A DNA stretch of 49,026 bases. It comes from Mediterranea sp. (in: CFB group bacteria) (GTDB taxonomy: Bacteria; Bacteroidota; Bacteroidia; Bacteroidales; Bacteroidaceae). Below the pieces are notes generated by a model that saw nothing but the letters and a program-made list of their open reading frames with translations, was not told where the DNA came from and made no database searches. The number at the start of each line of letters is the position of its first letter. Position 1 is the first letter of the stretch. Positions 39,384-48,168 of the stretch are shown piece after piece. The position numbers and the translations under genes are program-made. Where the stretch lies: contig JAISHU010000104.1 of assembly GCA_031262385.1 (NCBI GenBank), positions 1 to 49,026 of the forward strand, in the 5' to 3' direction.

Positions 39384-40451
39384 ATGAAACATTTAGAACA
39401 ACTGCTGCGTCCCAATATACGGGAGCTTAAACCTTATTCATCGGCGCGCGACGAATACAACGGCGTCGAGGCATCCGTGTTTCTGGATGCCAACGAAAAT
39501 CCGTACAGCAAACCCTATAATCGCTATCCCGACCCGATGCAGCGCGAACTGAAACAGTCCATATCCCGCATCAAAAACGTACCTACCGAGCATATCTTTT
39601 TGGGTAACGGCAGCGACGAAGCCATCGACTTGCTCTTCCGCGCCTTCTGCGAACCGCGCACCGACAATGTAGTCGCCATTGCACCTACCTACGGCATGTA
39701 TCGCGTGTGCGCCGATGTGAACGATGTGGAGTATCGCTCGGTGCTACTGGACGAAAACTTTCAGTTGGTTGCCGATACCCTGCTGGCTGCAACGGACGAT
39801 CGCACCAAACTGATTTTCCTCTGCTCGCCCAACAATCCCAGCGGCAACGACCTCAACCGCAACGAGATGATGAAAATAGTGGAGCAATTCGACGGGCTTG
39901 TGGTGATTGACGAAGCTTACATAGACTTTTCCGACCAGCCGTCGTTTTTAACCCAACTGACAAGTCTACCCAACGTGGTGGTGCTGCAAACTTTCTCCAA
40001 AGCTTACGGCAACGCAGCCATCCGACTGGGCATGGCTTTTGCCTCGCCCGACATTATTAACGTCCTCAACAAAATTAAATATCCCTACAACGTAAACTCG
40101 CTGACGCAGCAACATGCCATGCAACTGCTGCATCGCCGCTACGAGATAGATCGCTGGATAAAAGACATCAAGGAAGAGCGCCGCACGTTGCTGCGCCAGT
40201 TCTCTTCGCTGAAGTGCGTAAAAGAGATGTTCCATACCGACGCCAACTTCTTTCTGGCACGCATGACCGATGCCGTGGACATCTACAACTATTTGGTAAA
40301 CGAAGGCATCATTGTACGCAACCGCCACAACGTCGCTCTCTGCCAAGATTGCCTGCGCGTCACCGTGGGCACCAGCTCCGAAAACCGCAGCCTCATCGAA
40401 TCGCTGAGAAAGTATAAGGTGAAAACAAAGAAGAAAAAAGAGACAGAATGA
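39384..40451 (+). CDS. hisC: Histidinol-phosphate aminotransferase
   Basis: A 355-residue class I/II PLP aminotransferase. [18 protein letters not shown] near residue 33, the cofactor region [18 protein letters not shown] near 72, [15 protein letters not shown] near 150 and [19 protein letters not shown] near 202, with the PLP lysine in FSKAYG, fit HisC. It converts imidazole-acetol phosphate to histidinol phosphate. Its stop overlaps the hisB start as ATGA. Confidence 0.95.
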   Translation: MKHLEQLLRPNIRELKPYSSARDEYNGVEASVFLDANENPYSKPYNRYPDPMQRELKQSISRIKNVPTEHIFLGNGSDEAIDLLFRAFCEPRTDNVVAIAPTYGMYRVCADVNDVEYRSVLLDENFQLVADTLLAATDDRTKLIFLCSPNNPSGNDLNRNEMMKIVEQFDGLVVIDEAYIDFSDQPSFLTQLTSLPNVVVLQTFSKAYGNAAIRLGMAFASPDIINVLNKIKYPYNVNSLTQQHAMQLLHRRYEIDRWIKDIKEERRTLLRQFSSLKCVKEMFHTDANFFLARMTDAVDIYNYLVNEGIIVRNRHNVALCQDCLRVTVGTSSENRSLIESLRKYKVKTKKKKETE

Positions 40452-41572
40452 AAAAGAAAATACTCTTCGTCGACCGCGACGGCACACTGGTGGTCGAACC
40501 GCCCGTGGACTACCAACTCGATGCGTTCGAGAAGTTGCAGTTCTACCCCAAGGTGATGCGCAACCTCGGATTCATCCGAAGTAAGCTGGACTACCTGCTG
40601 GTAATGGTGACCAACCAAGACGGACTGGGCACGGCATCGTTCCCCGAAGAGACCTTTTGGCCGGTGCACCGCCTGATACTGCAAACGCTGGAGGGCGAAG
40701 GCATTACCTTCGACGACATCTGCATCGACCGCAGCATGCCTGCCGACAATGCGCCTACCCGCAAACCCCGCACCGGCATGTTGACGCACTACATCGACCA
40801 GCCCGAAACGTATGACCTTGCAGGTAGCTTTGTGATAGGCGACCGCCCCACCGACGTGGAACTGGCGGTGAATTTGGGCTGTCGAGCCATCTACCTGCAA
40901 AACGATACCGATGCACTGACCGACGCGGAGAAGGCGGCGTGTGCCTTGGTCACCACCGACTGGGACCAAATAGCAGAATTCCTTTTTGCCGGCGAACGAA
41001 CGGCGGAAGTACACCGCACTACGCGCGAAACAGATATTCGCGTAGCACTCAACCTCGACGGAAGCGGAGAGTGCCGCATCCATACGGGCATCGGCTTCTT
41101 CGACCATATGCTGGAACAGATAGGCAAACACGGAGGAATAGACCTCACCGTAGAAGTAAAAGGAGATCTTGAGGTGGACGAACATCACACCATCGAAGAC
41201 ACGGCTTTGGCACTGGGCGAATGTCTCTACCAAGCTTTGGGCAACAAACGCGGCATCGAACGGTACGGCTATGCCCTCCCCATGGACGACGCACTGGCTT
41301 GGGTGTGTCTGGACTTCGGCGGACGACCTTGGTTGGTGTGGGACGTCACCTTCACCCGCGAAAAGATAGGCGAAATGCCCACCGAAATGTTTATGCACTT
41401 CTTTAAGTCGCTCAGCGATACCGCCCGCATGAACCTCAACATACGCGCCGAGGGTGCCAACGAGCATCATAAAATCGAAGCCGTTTTTAAAGCGTTGGCA
41501 CGTGCCCTGAAAATGGCTGTCCGGCGCGACATCTATCACTACGAACTCCCCAGCAGCAAAGGGGTATTGTAA
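40448..41572 (+). CDS. hisB: Bifunctional histidinol-phosphatase / imidazoleglycerol-phosphate dehydratase
   Basis: A 374-residue fusion. Residues about 1-165 are a HAD phosphatase: [13 protein letters not shown] (DxDGT) and [12 protein letters not shown]. Residues about 185-374 are the dehydratase: [19 protein letters not shown] and [18 protein letters not shown] hold the two metal-binding HHxxE motifs. It does the sixth and eighth steps of histidine synthesis. The loop that carries a zinc-binding Cys/His set in the E. coli enzyme reads [18 protein letters not shown] here, without those ligands. The flippase gene follows 18 bp later. Confidence 0.95.
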   Translation: MKKKILFVDRDGTLVVEPPVDYQLDAFEKLQFYPKVMRNLGFIRSKLDYLLVMVTNQDGLGTASFPEETFWPVHRLILQTLEGEGITFDDICIDRSMPADNAPTRKPRTGMLTHYIDQPETYDLAGSFVIGDRPTDVELAVNLGCRAIYLQNDTDALTDAEKAACALVTTDWDQIAEFLFAGERTAEVHRTTRETDIRVALNLDGSGECRIHTGIGFFDHMLEQIGKHGGIDLTVEVKGDLEVDEHHTIEDTALALGECLYQALGNKRGIERYGYALPMDDALAWVCLDFGGRPWLVWDVTFTREKIGEMPTEMFMHFFKSLSDTARMNLNIRAEGANEHHKIEAVFKALARALKMAVRRDIYHYELPSSKGVL

Positions 41573-41590
41573 CACTGCAAACCAGACAAC

Positions 41591-43054
41591 ATGTCCAACC
41601 TAAAGACGCTTGCCAAAGATACCGCCATTTATGGTGCCAGCAGCATTCTCGGTCGGTTCTTAAACTACCTGCTGACCCCCTTGTACACCAATACGCTGAC
41701 AGCCGACTCGGGTGGCTACGGCGTTATCACCAACGTCTACGCTTGGACGGCTTTGCTGTTGGTGTTGCTCACCTTTGGCATGGAGACGGGCTTCTTCCGC
41801 TTTGCCAACAAAGAAAACGAAGACCCCAAACGGGTCTATTCCACCACGCTGCTCATTGTTAGCGCCGTAGCGGTGACATTTGCGGTGGTAACGCTGTTGC
41901 TGCTGAAGCCCATAGCAGGCATGCTGGGCTACGGCGAGCATCCGTGGTACATCGGTATAATGGTGATTGTGGTGGCAATGGATGCCATACAGAGCATTGT
42001 CTTTGCCTACCTGCGCTACCTCAAACGCCCCATACGCTTTGCTACGCTCAAGTTGCTGTTTATCCTGCTCAACATCTCGCTCAACCTGATTTACTATGTA
42101 GGCATGGGCGGACGCGATGCAGGCTATACTTTCTTTATCAACTTGATATGTACGTCGGTCATTATGCTTTGCCTCATTCCCTATATGCGCGGCTTCAAGT
42201 ATGTGCTCGACCGCGCCCTGCTGAAACGCATGTGGCGTTACTCCATGCCGTTGCTGATACTGGGTGTTGCCGGCATACTCAATCAGACGGCGGACAAGAT
42301 GCTGTTCCCCTTTATCTACCCCGACAAAGCCGAAGGACTGACACAATTGGGCATCTATGGCGCAGCTTCCAAGATAGCCATGATTATGGCGATGCTTACG
42401 CAAGCTTTCCGCTACGCCTACGAACCTTTTGTGTTCGGTAAGAGCCGCGAAAGCGACAGCCGCGAGATGTATGCCAAAGCCATGAAGTATTTCATCATCT
42501 TCACGCTGCTTGCCTACTTGGGAGTGATATTCTATATGGATATATTGCAATACATTGTGGGTGGAGATTATCGCGACGGATTGCGCGTAGTGCCCATTGT
42601 TATGGCGGCGGAGATATTTATGGGTGTCTATTTCAACCTCTCCTTCTGGTACAAACTTATTGACGAGACGCGCTGGGGTGCCTACTTTTCGCTGATAGGC
42701 TGCGTGGTGCTTGTTACCATTAACGTGCTGTTTATTCCGCACTACGGCTATATGGCATGTGCTTGGGGAGGATTTGCCGGTTACGGCGTGGCTATGTTGC
42801 TCTCTTACTTTGTGGGGCAGCGTAAATACCCCATTCGTTACGACCTGAAAGGCATCGGCATCTACGTGTTGCTCGCCGCGATGCTTTACGTAGCTGCCGA
42901 AGCGGTGACGATAGACAGCTTGGTGCTGCGTCTCGTCTACCGCACGGTGTTGTTGCTACTGTTTGTGGGTTATTTTGCAAAAAGAGATTTGGCAATACCC
43001 ATTTCCAAGCCGCGCAATTCCGCCAGTCCGCGTAAGCGACCGATGCAAGAGTAG
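41591..43054 (+). CDS. Polysaccharide/lipid-linked sugar flippase (MOP/Wzx-like)
   Basis: A 487-residue membrane protein with about 12-14 hydrophobic segments. It starts [29 protein letters not shown], the usual opening of Wzx-like oligosaccharide flippases, and has [24 protein letters not shown] in the second half. It should move lipid-linked glycans across the inner membrane. The last 28 residues ([17 protein letters not shown]) are translated from the DNA strand opposite the 3' end of the mannonate dehydratase gene, an 85 bp convergent overlap. It follows hisB by 18 bp, probably on the same transcript. Confidence 0.88.
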   Translation: MSNLKTLAKDTAIYGASSILGRFLNYLLTPLYTNTLTADSGGYGVITNVYAWTALLLVLLTFGMETGFFRFANKENEDPKRVYSTTLLIVSAVAVTFAVVTLLLLKPIAGMLGYGEHPWYIGIMVIVVAMDAIQSIVFAYLRYLKRPIRFATLKLLFILLNISLNLIYYVGMGGRDAGYTFFINLICTSVIMLCLIPYMRGFKYVLDRALLKRMWRYSMPLLILGVAGILNQTADKMLFPFIYPDKAEGLTQLGIYGAASKIAMIMAMLTQAFRYAYEPFVFGKSRESDSREMYAKAMKYFIIFTLLAYLGVIFYMDILQYIVGGDYRDGLRVVPIVMAAEIFMGVYFNLSFWYKLIDETRWGAYFSLIGCVVLVTINVLFIPHYGYMACAWGGFAGYGVAMLLSYFVGQRKYPIRYDLKGIGIYVLLAAMLYVAAEAVTIDSLVLRLVYRTVLLLLFVGYFAKRDLAIPISKPRNSASPRKRPMQE

Positions 43055-44145
43055 CCCGGGTTGGTTTTCTTTTTCAAATCATCTATCATCTGATGACCGT
43101 GGTCGGGGCGCATAGGCACCGACACACCGCGGCGTTGCTGCATTTCGAGGAAGGCACGCATCACGTGATACATATCCACATCGCCTTCCAAATGGTTGGC
43201 TTCGTAGAAGTTACCTTCGTCGTCGCGTTGGGTGCTGCGGAAGTGTACAAAGTTCACGCGGTCGCCGAAGCGTCGCATCATCCCTTCCAAATCGTTGGCA
43301 CTGCTTACTCCCAGCGAACCGGTGCAGAGACACAGACCGTTACTTTGATTGGGCACAGCATCTATGAGTGCCTGAAAATCTTCGGCATTGCTCATGATGC
43401 GCGGCAGTCCAAGGATAGAGCATGGGGGGTCGTCGGGGTGAATCACCAACATCACGTCCGCTTCGTCGGCAACGGGTGCAATCTCTTGCAAGAAGTAGAC
43501 GAGGTTGGCGCGCAGCTTTTCGGGAGTGATTTCTTTGTAACGATCCAATTCGCGCTGAAACTGTTCCAGCGTAAAGCTCTCTTCGGAGCCGGGCAGTCCG
43601 GCAATCATGTTGCGTACCAGCAGTTGCTTGTCGGCTTCACTCATCGTATCAAAGCGTGCTTTAGCACGTGCTGTTTCTTCCGCCGTATAGTCGGCTTCGG
43701 CACCGGGGCGCTTCAGCAAAAACAGGTCGAAAGCAATAAAGGCGGCACGTTCAAAGCGCAGTGCACGGCTGCCGTCGGGCAGTTCGTAAGCAAGGTCGGT
43801 GCGCGTCCAGTCCAGCACAGGCATAAAGTTATAGGTTACAATGTTTATGCCGCACTCGCCCAAGTTGCGCAAACTCTCCTTATAGTTATCGATGTAACGC
43901 TGAAAGTCGCCGGTTTGTGTTTTGATGTGCTCGTGTACCGGCACACTTTCTACCACCGACCAGCGCAGTCCCACCGATTCGATGAGTGCTCTGCGTTTCA
44001 TAATCTCTTCGACACTCCACACCTCGCCGTTGGGGATGTGATGCAGTGCGTTTACCACGCCGGTAGCGCCTGCCTGTTTGATGTCCCACAGGCTGACCGG
44101 GTCGTTAGGACCGTACCAGCGCCAAGTTTGTTCACTAAGAATCAT
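42970..44145 (-). CDS. uxuA: Mannonate dehydratase
   Basis: A 391-residue UxuA that dehydrates D-mannonate to 2-keto-3-deoxygluconate in glucuronate breakdown. [43 protein letters not shown] is a typical UxuA N-terminus; [22 protein letters not shown] near residue 230 and [12 protein letters not shown] near 305 carry metal and substrate residues; [14 protein letters not shown] near 345 is the C-terminal signature. It lies 32 bp after the SDR gene on the same strand, matching the Bacteroides SDR-uxuA pair. Confidence 0.95.
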   Translation of the reverse strand: MILSEQTWRWYGPNDPVSLWDIKQAGATGVVNALHHIPNGEVWSVEEIMKRRALIESVGLRWSVVESVPVHEHIKTQTGDFQRYIDNYKESLRNLGECGINIVTYNFMPVLDWTRTDLAYELPDGSRALRFERAAFIAFDLFLLKRPGAEADYTAEETARAKARFDTMSEADKQLLVRNMIAGLPGSEESFTLEQFQRELDRYKEITPEKLRANLVYFLQEIAPVADEADVMLVIHPDDPPCSILGLPRIMSNAEDFQALIDAVPNQSNGLCLCTGSLGVSSANDLEGMMRRFGDRVNFVHFRSTQRDDEGNFYEANHLEGDVDMYHVMRAFLEMQQRRGVSVPMRPDHGHQMIDDLKKKTNPGYSCIGRLRGLAELRGLEMGIAKSLFAK

Positions 44146-44177
44146 AGGTTTAAGTTTATAAGTTATAAGTTCTTAAG

Positions 44178-44987
44178 TTAGATAGAGAAGGCATCGAAGC
44201 CACCGTCTACTACCGAGAGTACACCTGTTACAAACGACGAAGCGTCGCTGATGAGGTAATGTATCGTACCCAGCAGTTCTTCGGGTTCGGCAAAGCGTCC
44301 GCAGGGTGTATGTGCGATAATGGTTTTACCGCGGTCGGTGAGCGAACCGTCGGGGTTGGTCAGCAGGTCGCGGTTTTGATTGGTCAGCAAGAAGCCGGGA
44401 ACGATGGCGTTCACGCGCAGGTCGGGGCTGAATTTCGTAGCCAGTTCGGTAGCCATATAGCGGGTATAGTTGGCAATGGCTGCTTTTGCCGAGCCGTAAC
44501 CTACTACGCGGGTAAGCGGGCGCAATGCCGATTCCGAACAGAAGTTCACGATGGCGCCTTTTTTGTTTTTCGCCATCACATCCACAAACACCATGGTGGG
44601 GAGCACCGTACCGAATAAGTTCAGGTCTACCACTTTACGGAAAGCGTCTACCTCAAGGTCGAGCACAGTTTTGTCGGGTGCGATAGTAGCTCCCGGCATG
44701 TTACCTCCGGCAGCGTTGAGCAACACGTCGATGGTACCGAAGTGAGCTACGATAGCAGCTTTGTTGGCTTCGAGCACCTCTTTGTTCAACACATCGGTAA
44801 CCAAGAATAAGGCTTCACCTTTTTGCAGCAGTTCGGCTTCCAGCTTTTTGCCGACCTCTTCCGAGCGGTCGAGTACCACCACTTTGGCACCTTGTTCCAC
44901 CAGATAATGAGCGATGCTCTGTCCCAATATACCGCATCCGCCTGTAAGTACAATGACTTTGTCTTTAATGTCGAATAAGTTCTTCAT
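44178..44987 (-). CDS. SDR oxidoreductase, probable D-mannonate oxidoreductase
   Basis: 269 residues from ATG 44987; the ORF track start at 45017 falls inside the -7 box, so MKNLFDIKDKVIVLTGGCGILGQ is the true beginning. TGGCGILG binds the cofactor, NAAGGNMPG follows, and the catalytic Ser and Tyr-x3-Lys are in NFCSESALRPLTRVVGYGSAKAAI. It should interconvert fructuronate and mannonate, the step before UxuA. It serves in place of the unrelated UxuB of E. coli; this is inferred mainly from operon context. Confidence 0.85.
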   Translation of the reverse strand: MKNLFDIKDKVIVLTGGCGILGQSIAHYLVEQGAKVVVLDRSEEVGKKLEAELLQKGEALFLVTDVLNKEVLEANKAAIVAHFGTIDVLLNAAGGNMPGATIAPDKTVLDLEVDAFRKVVDLNLFGTVLPTMVFVDVMAKNKKGAIVNFCSESALRPLTRVVGYGSAKAAIANYTRYMATELATKFSPDLRVNAIVPGFLLTNQNRDLLTNPDGSLTDRGKTIIAHTPCGRFAEPEELLGTIHYLISDASSFVTGVLSVVDGGFDAFSI

Positions 44988-45014
44988 TTCTATGTATTTT
45001 GTAGAATTAGGCGG

Positions 45015-45022
45015 CAAAGATA
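45015..45022 (-). promoter_or_regulatory. -7 box for the SDR-uxuA operon
   Basis: Minus-strand TATCTTTG fits TAnnTTTG and overlaps the longer ORF start, fixing the SDR start at 44987, 27 bases downstream. Confidence 0.65.
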
Positions 45023-45129
45023 GTGTAAAAACGGCGCAATAAACTCATATAGTATCTATTCGTGACGATAAATAAGAATAAAATAACTAACAATAGCAAA
45101 AAATAAAAACATAATTAAATAATAACTTG

Positions 45130-45137
45130 TATATTTG
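45130..45137 (+). promoter_or_regulatory. -7 box for the LruC-domain gene
   Basis: TATATTTG fits TAnnTTTG, 45 bp before ATG 45183. A small AGCAA/TTGCT stem lies in the leader. Confidence 0.6.
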
Positions 45138-45182
45138 CAGCAATTTAGAGTTGCTATCACTTAAAAAACTATGATAATTGAG

Positions 45183-47543
45183 ATGAAAAGAAACACAATT
45201 CTATTGTTTATTATGGCAGCGGTCGTTTTATTGACCGGCTGCTTGGGGGGCAATGTCTATGACCCGACTAAAAAGCCGGAAATTCCTCCCACAGAAAACC
45301 CGTTAGGAGAAGGCTTCACCGCCCCGCCCAGCTTCGATTGGACCATGTACAAGAGTATATCGCTTACCGCCGAAGTGAAAGACGAATTTAACGGGCAATA
45401 CAACTACTTGATAGAAGTTTTTGCGCAAAATCCACTGCTTACTTCTACTGCTACTCCCATTGCCACAGGCGTTGCCGGAAAAGGACAAAATTATACGGCA
45501 ACTTTGATTCTGCCTATACCGGCTACCGAACTGTATATACGTAAAACCGACCCCAAACAGCGCAAAGAGACCTATGCGTTTACTGTTCCCGCAGCATCGG
45601 GCAGTATCACATGCAAACTCTATCCCGGTGGCGCCGCTACCCGCGCAGTGGGCAGCAGCACGGCGGCTGTAGATGCGGCAAAAGCAGAAGGATTCAGCGA
45701 GCCGGAGGTTGACCCCAAAACGTGGTTTACACTGCCGAGTAACTGGACAGAACTACCTAAACAGGATGGCAGGAATGAATATCCGGGGGGTAGCAACTTT
45801 TTGATTGAAGGTACCTTTAATCGAGAAATTAATGCGAGTACGAATAGCGGTCGTGTCAAGGTCTATGTAAAAGGTACATGGGCTATCCCAACGAATGAAA
45901 TCCAGAGCAATTTGGACATTTATGTACTCAACGGAGGTAAAATTGAAGTTACTAAGGATGGATTCCAATTTGGGAAAGCATGTTCTATCTCCGTACAAGA
46001 AGGGGGTACAATAGATATTAAGGTAGCCAACAATGTAACCTTTCAAGATGCACCCTTTTACAACTTCGGCACGTTGAAATCGGGGACTAATGCCACCATA
46101 ACGTTTGGTGATAATATGGTGCTGAACTATGGCGATATATTAGTAAAGAAAAAAATGAAATTTGTTTCAGCAACAGTATCCAATCACGGTACTATCTCCG
46201 TCGATGAATGGCTGGACACCAATACTCCCAAAGATAAGTATTGGGTAAACTGGAACAGTGCCACTATCAAAGCGTACAAATGGACTGGTGGCGGTACTAT
46301 CTATAACGATGGATTTATAGAAGTAACCTTGCGCGAGAGTGCCACGGATGAGTTTATCTATAATGCTTGCACAATCATTGCCAAGGAGTCGTTTGACTTT
46401 ATTAAAATGACCTTAGATAAAGGTTCGTTGACCTCCGGACAAGACAGTAACGGGAAATGGCTTCCTGTTCCTTTAGTTACTTCACCGTATTCGACTGAAG
46501 TTACCATGAAGAACGGTTCGTTAATCAAAGCGACCAACTTGTTTTTCACAAATGGTGGTAGTACCGTAACAGGTGTTTCAGGTGGTGATATCTCCATGCT
46601 AAAAGCAGGAACAATCGAACTTGGAGAATACAACTGGGATACTCGGATAAGCGGAAATCTTGTATTGGAAAGAGATACAGTAATCAGTCCGAACGACAGT
46701 CAATGGAGTTCGTGCTTCCATGCCGAAGGCATCCCCACCACCGGTTACGACGAATCGCAATACACCGTAGAAACCTGCGGCGGTATACTCAACGAAGGCA
46801 ACGAAGGAGAGACTCCCACCAATCCCACTTATCCCCTTGTGACCGACGACGATACGGGTTATACCTTTGCTTTCGAAGACAACTGGCCTGTCTACGGCGA
46901 TTTGGACTTTAACGATGCGGTAGTCTCTATCGACAACATCATTACCGAACAACGTGCCGACGGCTCGCTGCAAGCAGCTACCATTAAAGGTAGTGTACGG
47001 GCTGTGGGTGCTTCGAAAACGCTGACTCTCGCTCTGCGTATGCAGACGATTCCCAACAGCTATCAGCTAATCAGTTCCGACTTGCATCGCTTTATGGGCA
47101 ACGCAACAGGCGACAACGAATTTATCAATACGAAAAAGGGAGGCTATACAAAGACACCCGCAACCTTTGAGGTGAAATATACCTTTAGTGGTACATCGGT
47201 GATGCCCGTCGACTTCAATATTAATATGGTGGATTTGTATATCTCGACCCCCTCGTGGAGCAACAAAACCATGTCCATAGAGATACACCTTCCCGATATT
47301 GCCCCCACCGACAAAGCCGACCCGAAACTATTCGACACGGGCGACGACGCTTCTACGTTGGAAGGTTACTACCTCAGCAAAGAGCGAATAGCATGGGCTA
47401 TCATGATTCCCGCTCCGTTTGCATGGCCGCTGGAATATAAAAATATTAAAGACGTATATCCCGACTTCAAGAGTTGGATAACCTCCGGCGGTACAAATAA
47501 TCCCGACTGGTATCAGAATCACAACGGCGATGTGTTTGAATAA
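45183..47543 (+). CDS. LruC domain-containing lipoprotein
   Basis: 786 residues from ATG 45183 (ATG 45171 is an alternative). MKRNTILLFIMAAVVLLTGC is a lipoprotein signal. Residues about 210-515 hold beta-helix-like, Gly/Asn-rich strands. The C-terminal region has the LruC/DUF4842 hallmark YTFAFEDNWPVYGDLDFNDAVVSIDN near residue 560, a calcium-binding-like acidic loop, then KGSVRAVGASKTLTLALRMQ, and ends with EGYYLSKERIAWAIMIPAPFAWPLE and NPDWYQNHNGDVFE. It is likely displayed on the outer membrane. It stands alone with a strong terminator. Function unknown; some relatives occur with adhesion or surface-fibre genes. Confidence 0.82.
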   Translation: MKRNTILLFIMAAVVLLTGCLGGNVYDPTKKPEIPPTENPLGEGFTAPPSFDWTMYKSISLTAEVKDEFNGQYNYLIEVFAQNPLLTSTATPIATGVAGKGQNYTATLILPIPATELYIRKTDPKQRKETYAFTVPAASGSITCKLYPGGAATRAVGSSTAAVDAAKAEGFSEPEVDPKTWFTLPSNWTELPKQDGRNEYPGGSNFLIEGTFNREINASTNSGRVKVYVKGTWAIPTNEIQSNLDIYVLNGGKIEVTKDGFQFGKACSISVQEGGTIDIKVANNVTFQDAPFYNFGTLKSGTNATITFGDNMVLNYGDILVKKKMKFVSATVSNHGTISVDEWLDTNTPKDKYWVNWNSATIKAYKWTGGGTIYNDGFIEVTLRESATDEFIYNACTIIAKESFDFIKMTLDKGSLTSGQDSNGKWLPVPLVTSPYSTEVTMKNGSLIKATNLFFTNGGSTVTGVSGGDISMLKAGTIELGEYNWDTRISGNLVLERDTVISPNDSQWSSCFHAEGIPTTGYDESQYTVETCGGILNEGNEGETPTNPTYPLVTDDDTGYTFAFEDNWPVYGDLDFNDAVVSIDNIITEQRADGSLQAATIKGSVRAVGASKTLTLALRMQTIPNSYQLISSDLHRFMGNATGDNEFINTKKGGYTKTPATFEVKYTFSGTSVMPVDFNINMVDLYISTPSWSNKTMSIEIHLPDIAPTDKADPKLFDTGDDASTLEGYYLSKERIAWAIMIPAPFAWPLEYKNIKDVYPDFKSWITSGGTNNPDWYQNHNGDVFE

Positions 47544-47571
47544 CCGCTAAGCATTTTCCCGCAAATCATCA

Positions 47572-47618
47572 TTTAAAAAGCAACCCCGTCTCACTACGAG
47601 ACGGGGTTGCTTTTTAAA
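47572..47618. terminator. Strong terminator after the LruC gene
   Basis: A perfect 21 bp inverted repeat around a 5-base loop (core GCAACCCCGTCTC / GAGACGGGGTTGC), flanked by A-run and T-run, so it can act in both directions. Confidence 0.92.
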
Positions 47619-47830
47619 ACAATCTTCCTAATTTATTCGGAAGCTGTTTTGAATTTAGTGCTTGTTTCGTCCTGATTTTGGTTGACCGTAGTATCTCAAT
47701 CTTTTCCTCAAGCAAAGAGAAGGTGCACGCTAAAGGTGTGATGGACGCGTGATAAGCTGTTTTATAACTTTTCTTTCTTACATCCTTATCTTTACAGCTT
47801 ATTTTATTGTCTTTGCACCGCACATTCTTT
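47619..47830. other. Non-coding stretch before repeat array 4
   Basis: No gene is supported. A minus-strand ORF (47614-47994) crosses it and the repeat array, but it lacks a recognised domain and its middle is repeat sequence. Only a small CTTCC/GGAAG stem near 47627 is visible. Confidence 0.5.
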
Positions 47831-47833
47831 ACC

Positions 47834-47921
47834 GTCCGACCAACGTCGTACGAGCGTCCGACGATGGTTGTACGACCGTACGACGTTGGTCGGACGCTCG
47901 TACGACGTTGGTCGGACGGTA
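47834..47921. repeat. Phased repeat array 4, with 11 bp sub-repeats
   Basis: Four units of exactly 22 bp begin at 47834, 47856, 47878 and 47900. Each splits into two 11-mers, and all eight 11-mers begin GT and have AC at positions 6-7 (for example GTCCGACCAAC, GTCGTACGAGC, GTACGACGTTG, GTCGGACGCTC). Units 1-2 and 3-4 face each other, giving a 32 bp perfect inverted repeat (47831-47862 with 47889-47920). It lies between two plus-strand genes. Confidence 0.85.
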
Positions 47922-47948
47922 AAGGAAGTGCAGTATAAAAATAATATA

Positions 47949-47976
47949 TTACTGATACATAATTATTTATCAGTAA
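47949..47976. repeat. AT-rich inverted repeat
   Basis: TTACTGATA at 47949-47957 and TATCAGTAA at 47968-47976 form a 9 bp stem. No clear role; the rest of 47977-48154 shows no gene or site. Confidence 0.5.
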
Positions 47977-48154
47977 ATAACAACTACTAAACAATTCACT
48001 GCCTCCGGTAAGTTTCTTAGCATCTCCGCAGAAGACAGGCAGCTATCTGACAAGTAAAAGAGAAAGATAAGACCGAAAAGAGACTCGGGAGCATGAGTAA
48101 TAAAAATTATATCAATAAAATCAAAACGGTTTCTAATAATCTTCGAAAAAGATA

Positions 48155-48162
48155 TACCTTTG
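48155..48162 (+). promoter_or_regulatory. -7 box directly before the S41 protease start
   Basis: TACCTTTG ends 6 bases before ATG 48169, so the mRNA would have a leader of only a few bases. Confidence 0.55.
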
Positions 48163-48168
48163 TTCTCT

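Noticed and set aside
40289-41575. 428-residue minus-strand ORF opposite hisB
   Set aside because: It is fully covered by hisC and hisB, which have clear motifs; the reverse frame has none.
41660-42742. 360-residue minus-strand ORF opposite the flippase
   Set aside because: His/Gln-rich shadow translation of membrane segments.
43093-44181. 362-residue plus-strand ORF opposite uxuA
   Set aside because: Shadow of mannonate dehydratase, which has strong family motifs.
47614-47994. 126-residue minus-strand ORF as a possible transposase remnant
   Set aside because: Its middle is repeat array 4 and its end has no motif I can tie to a transposase family; no terminal repeats or target duplications are seen.
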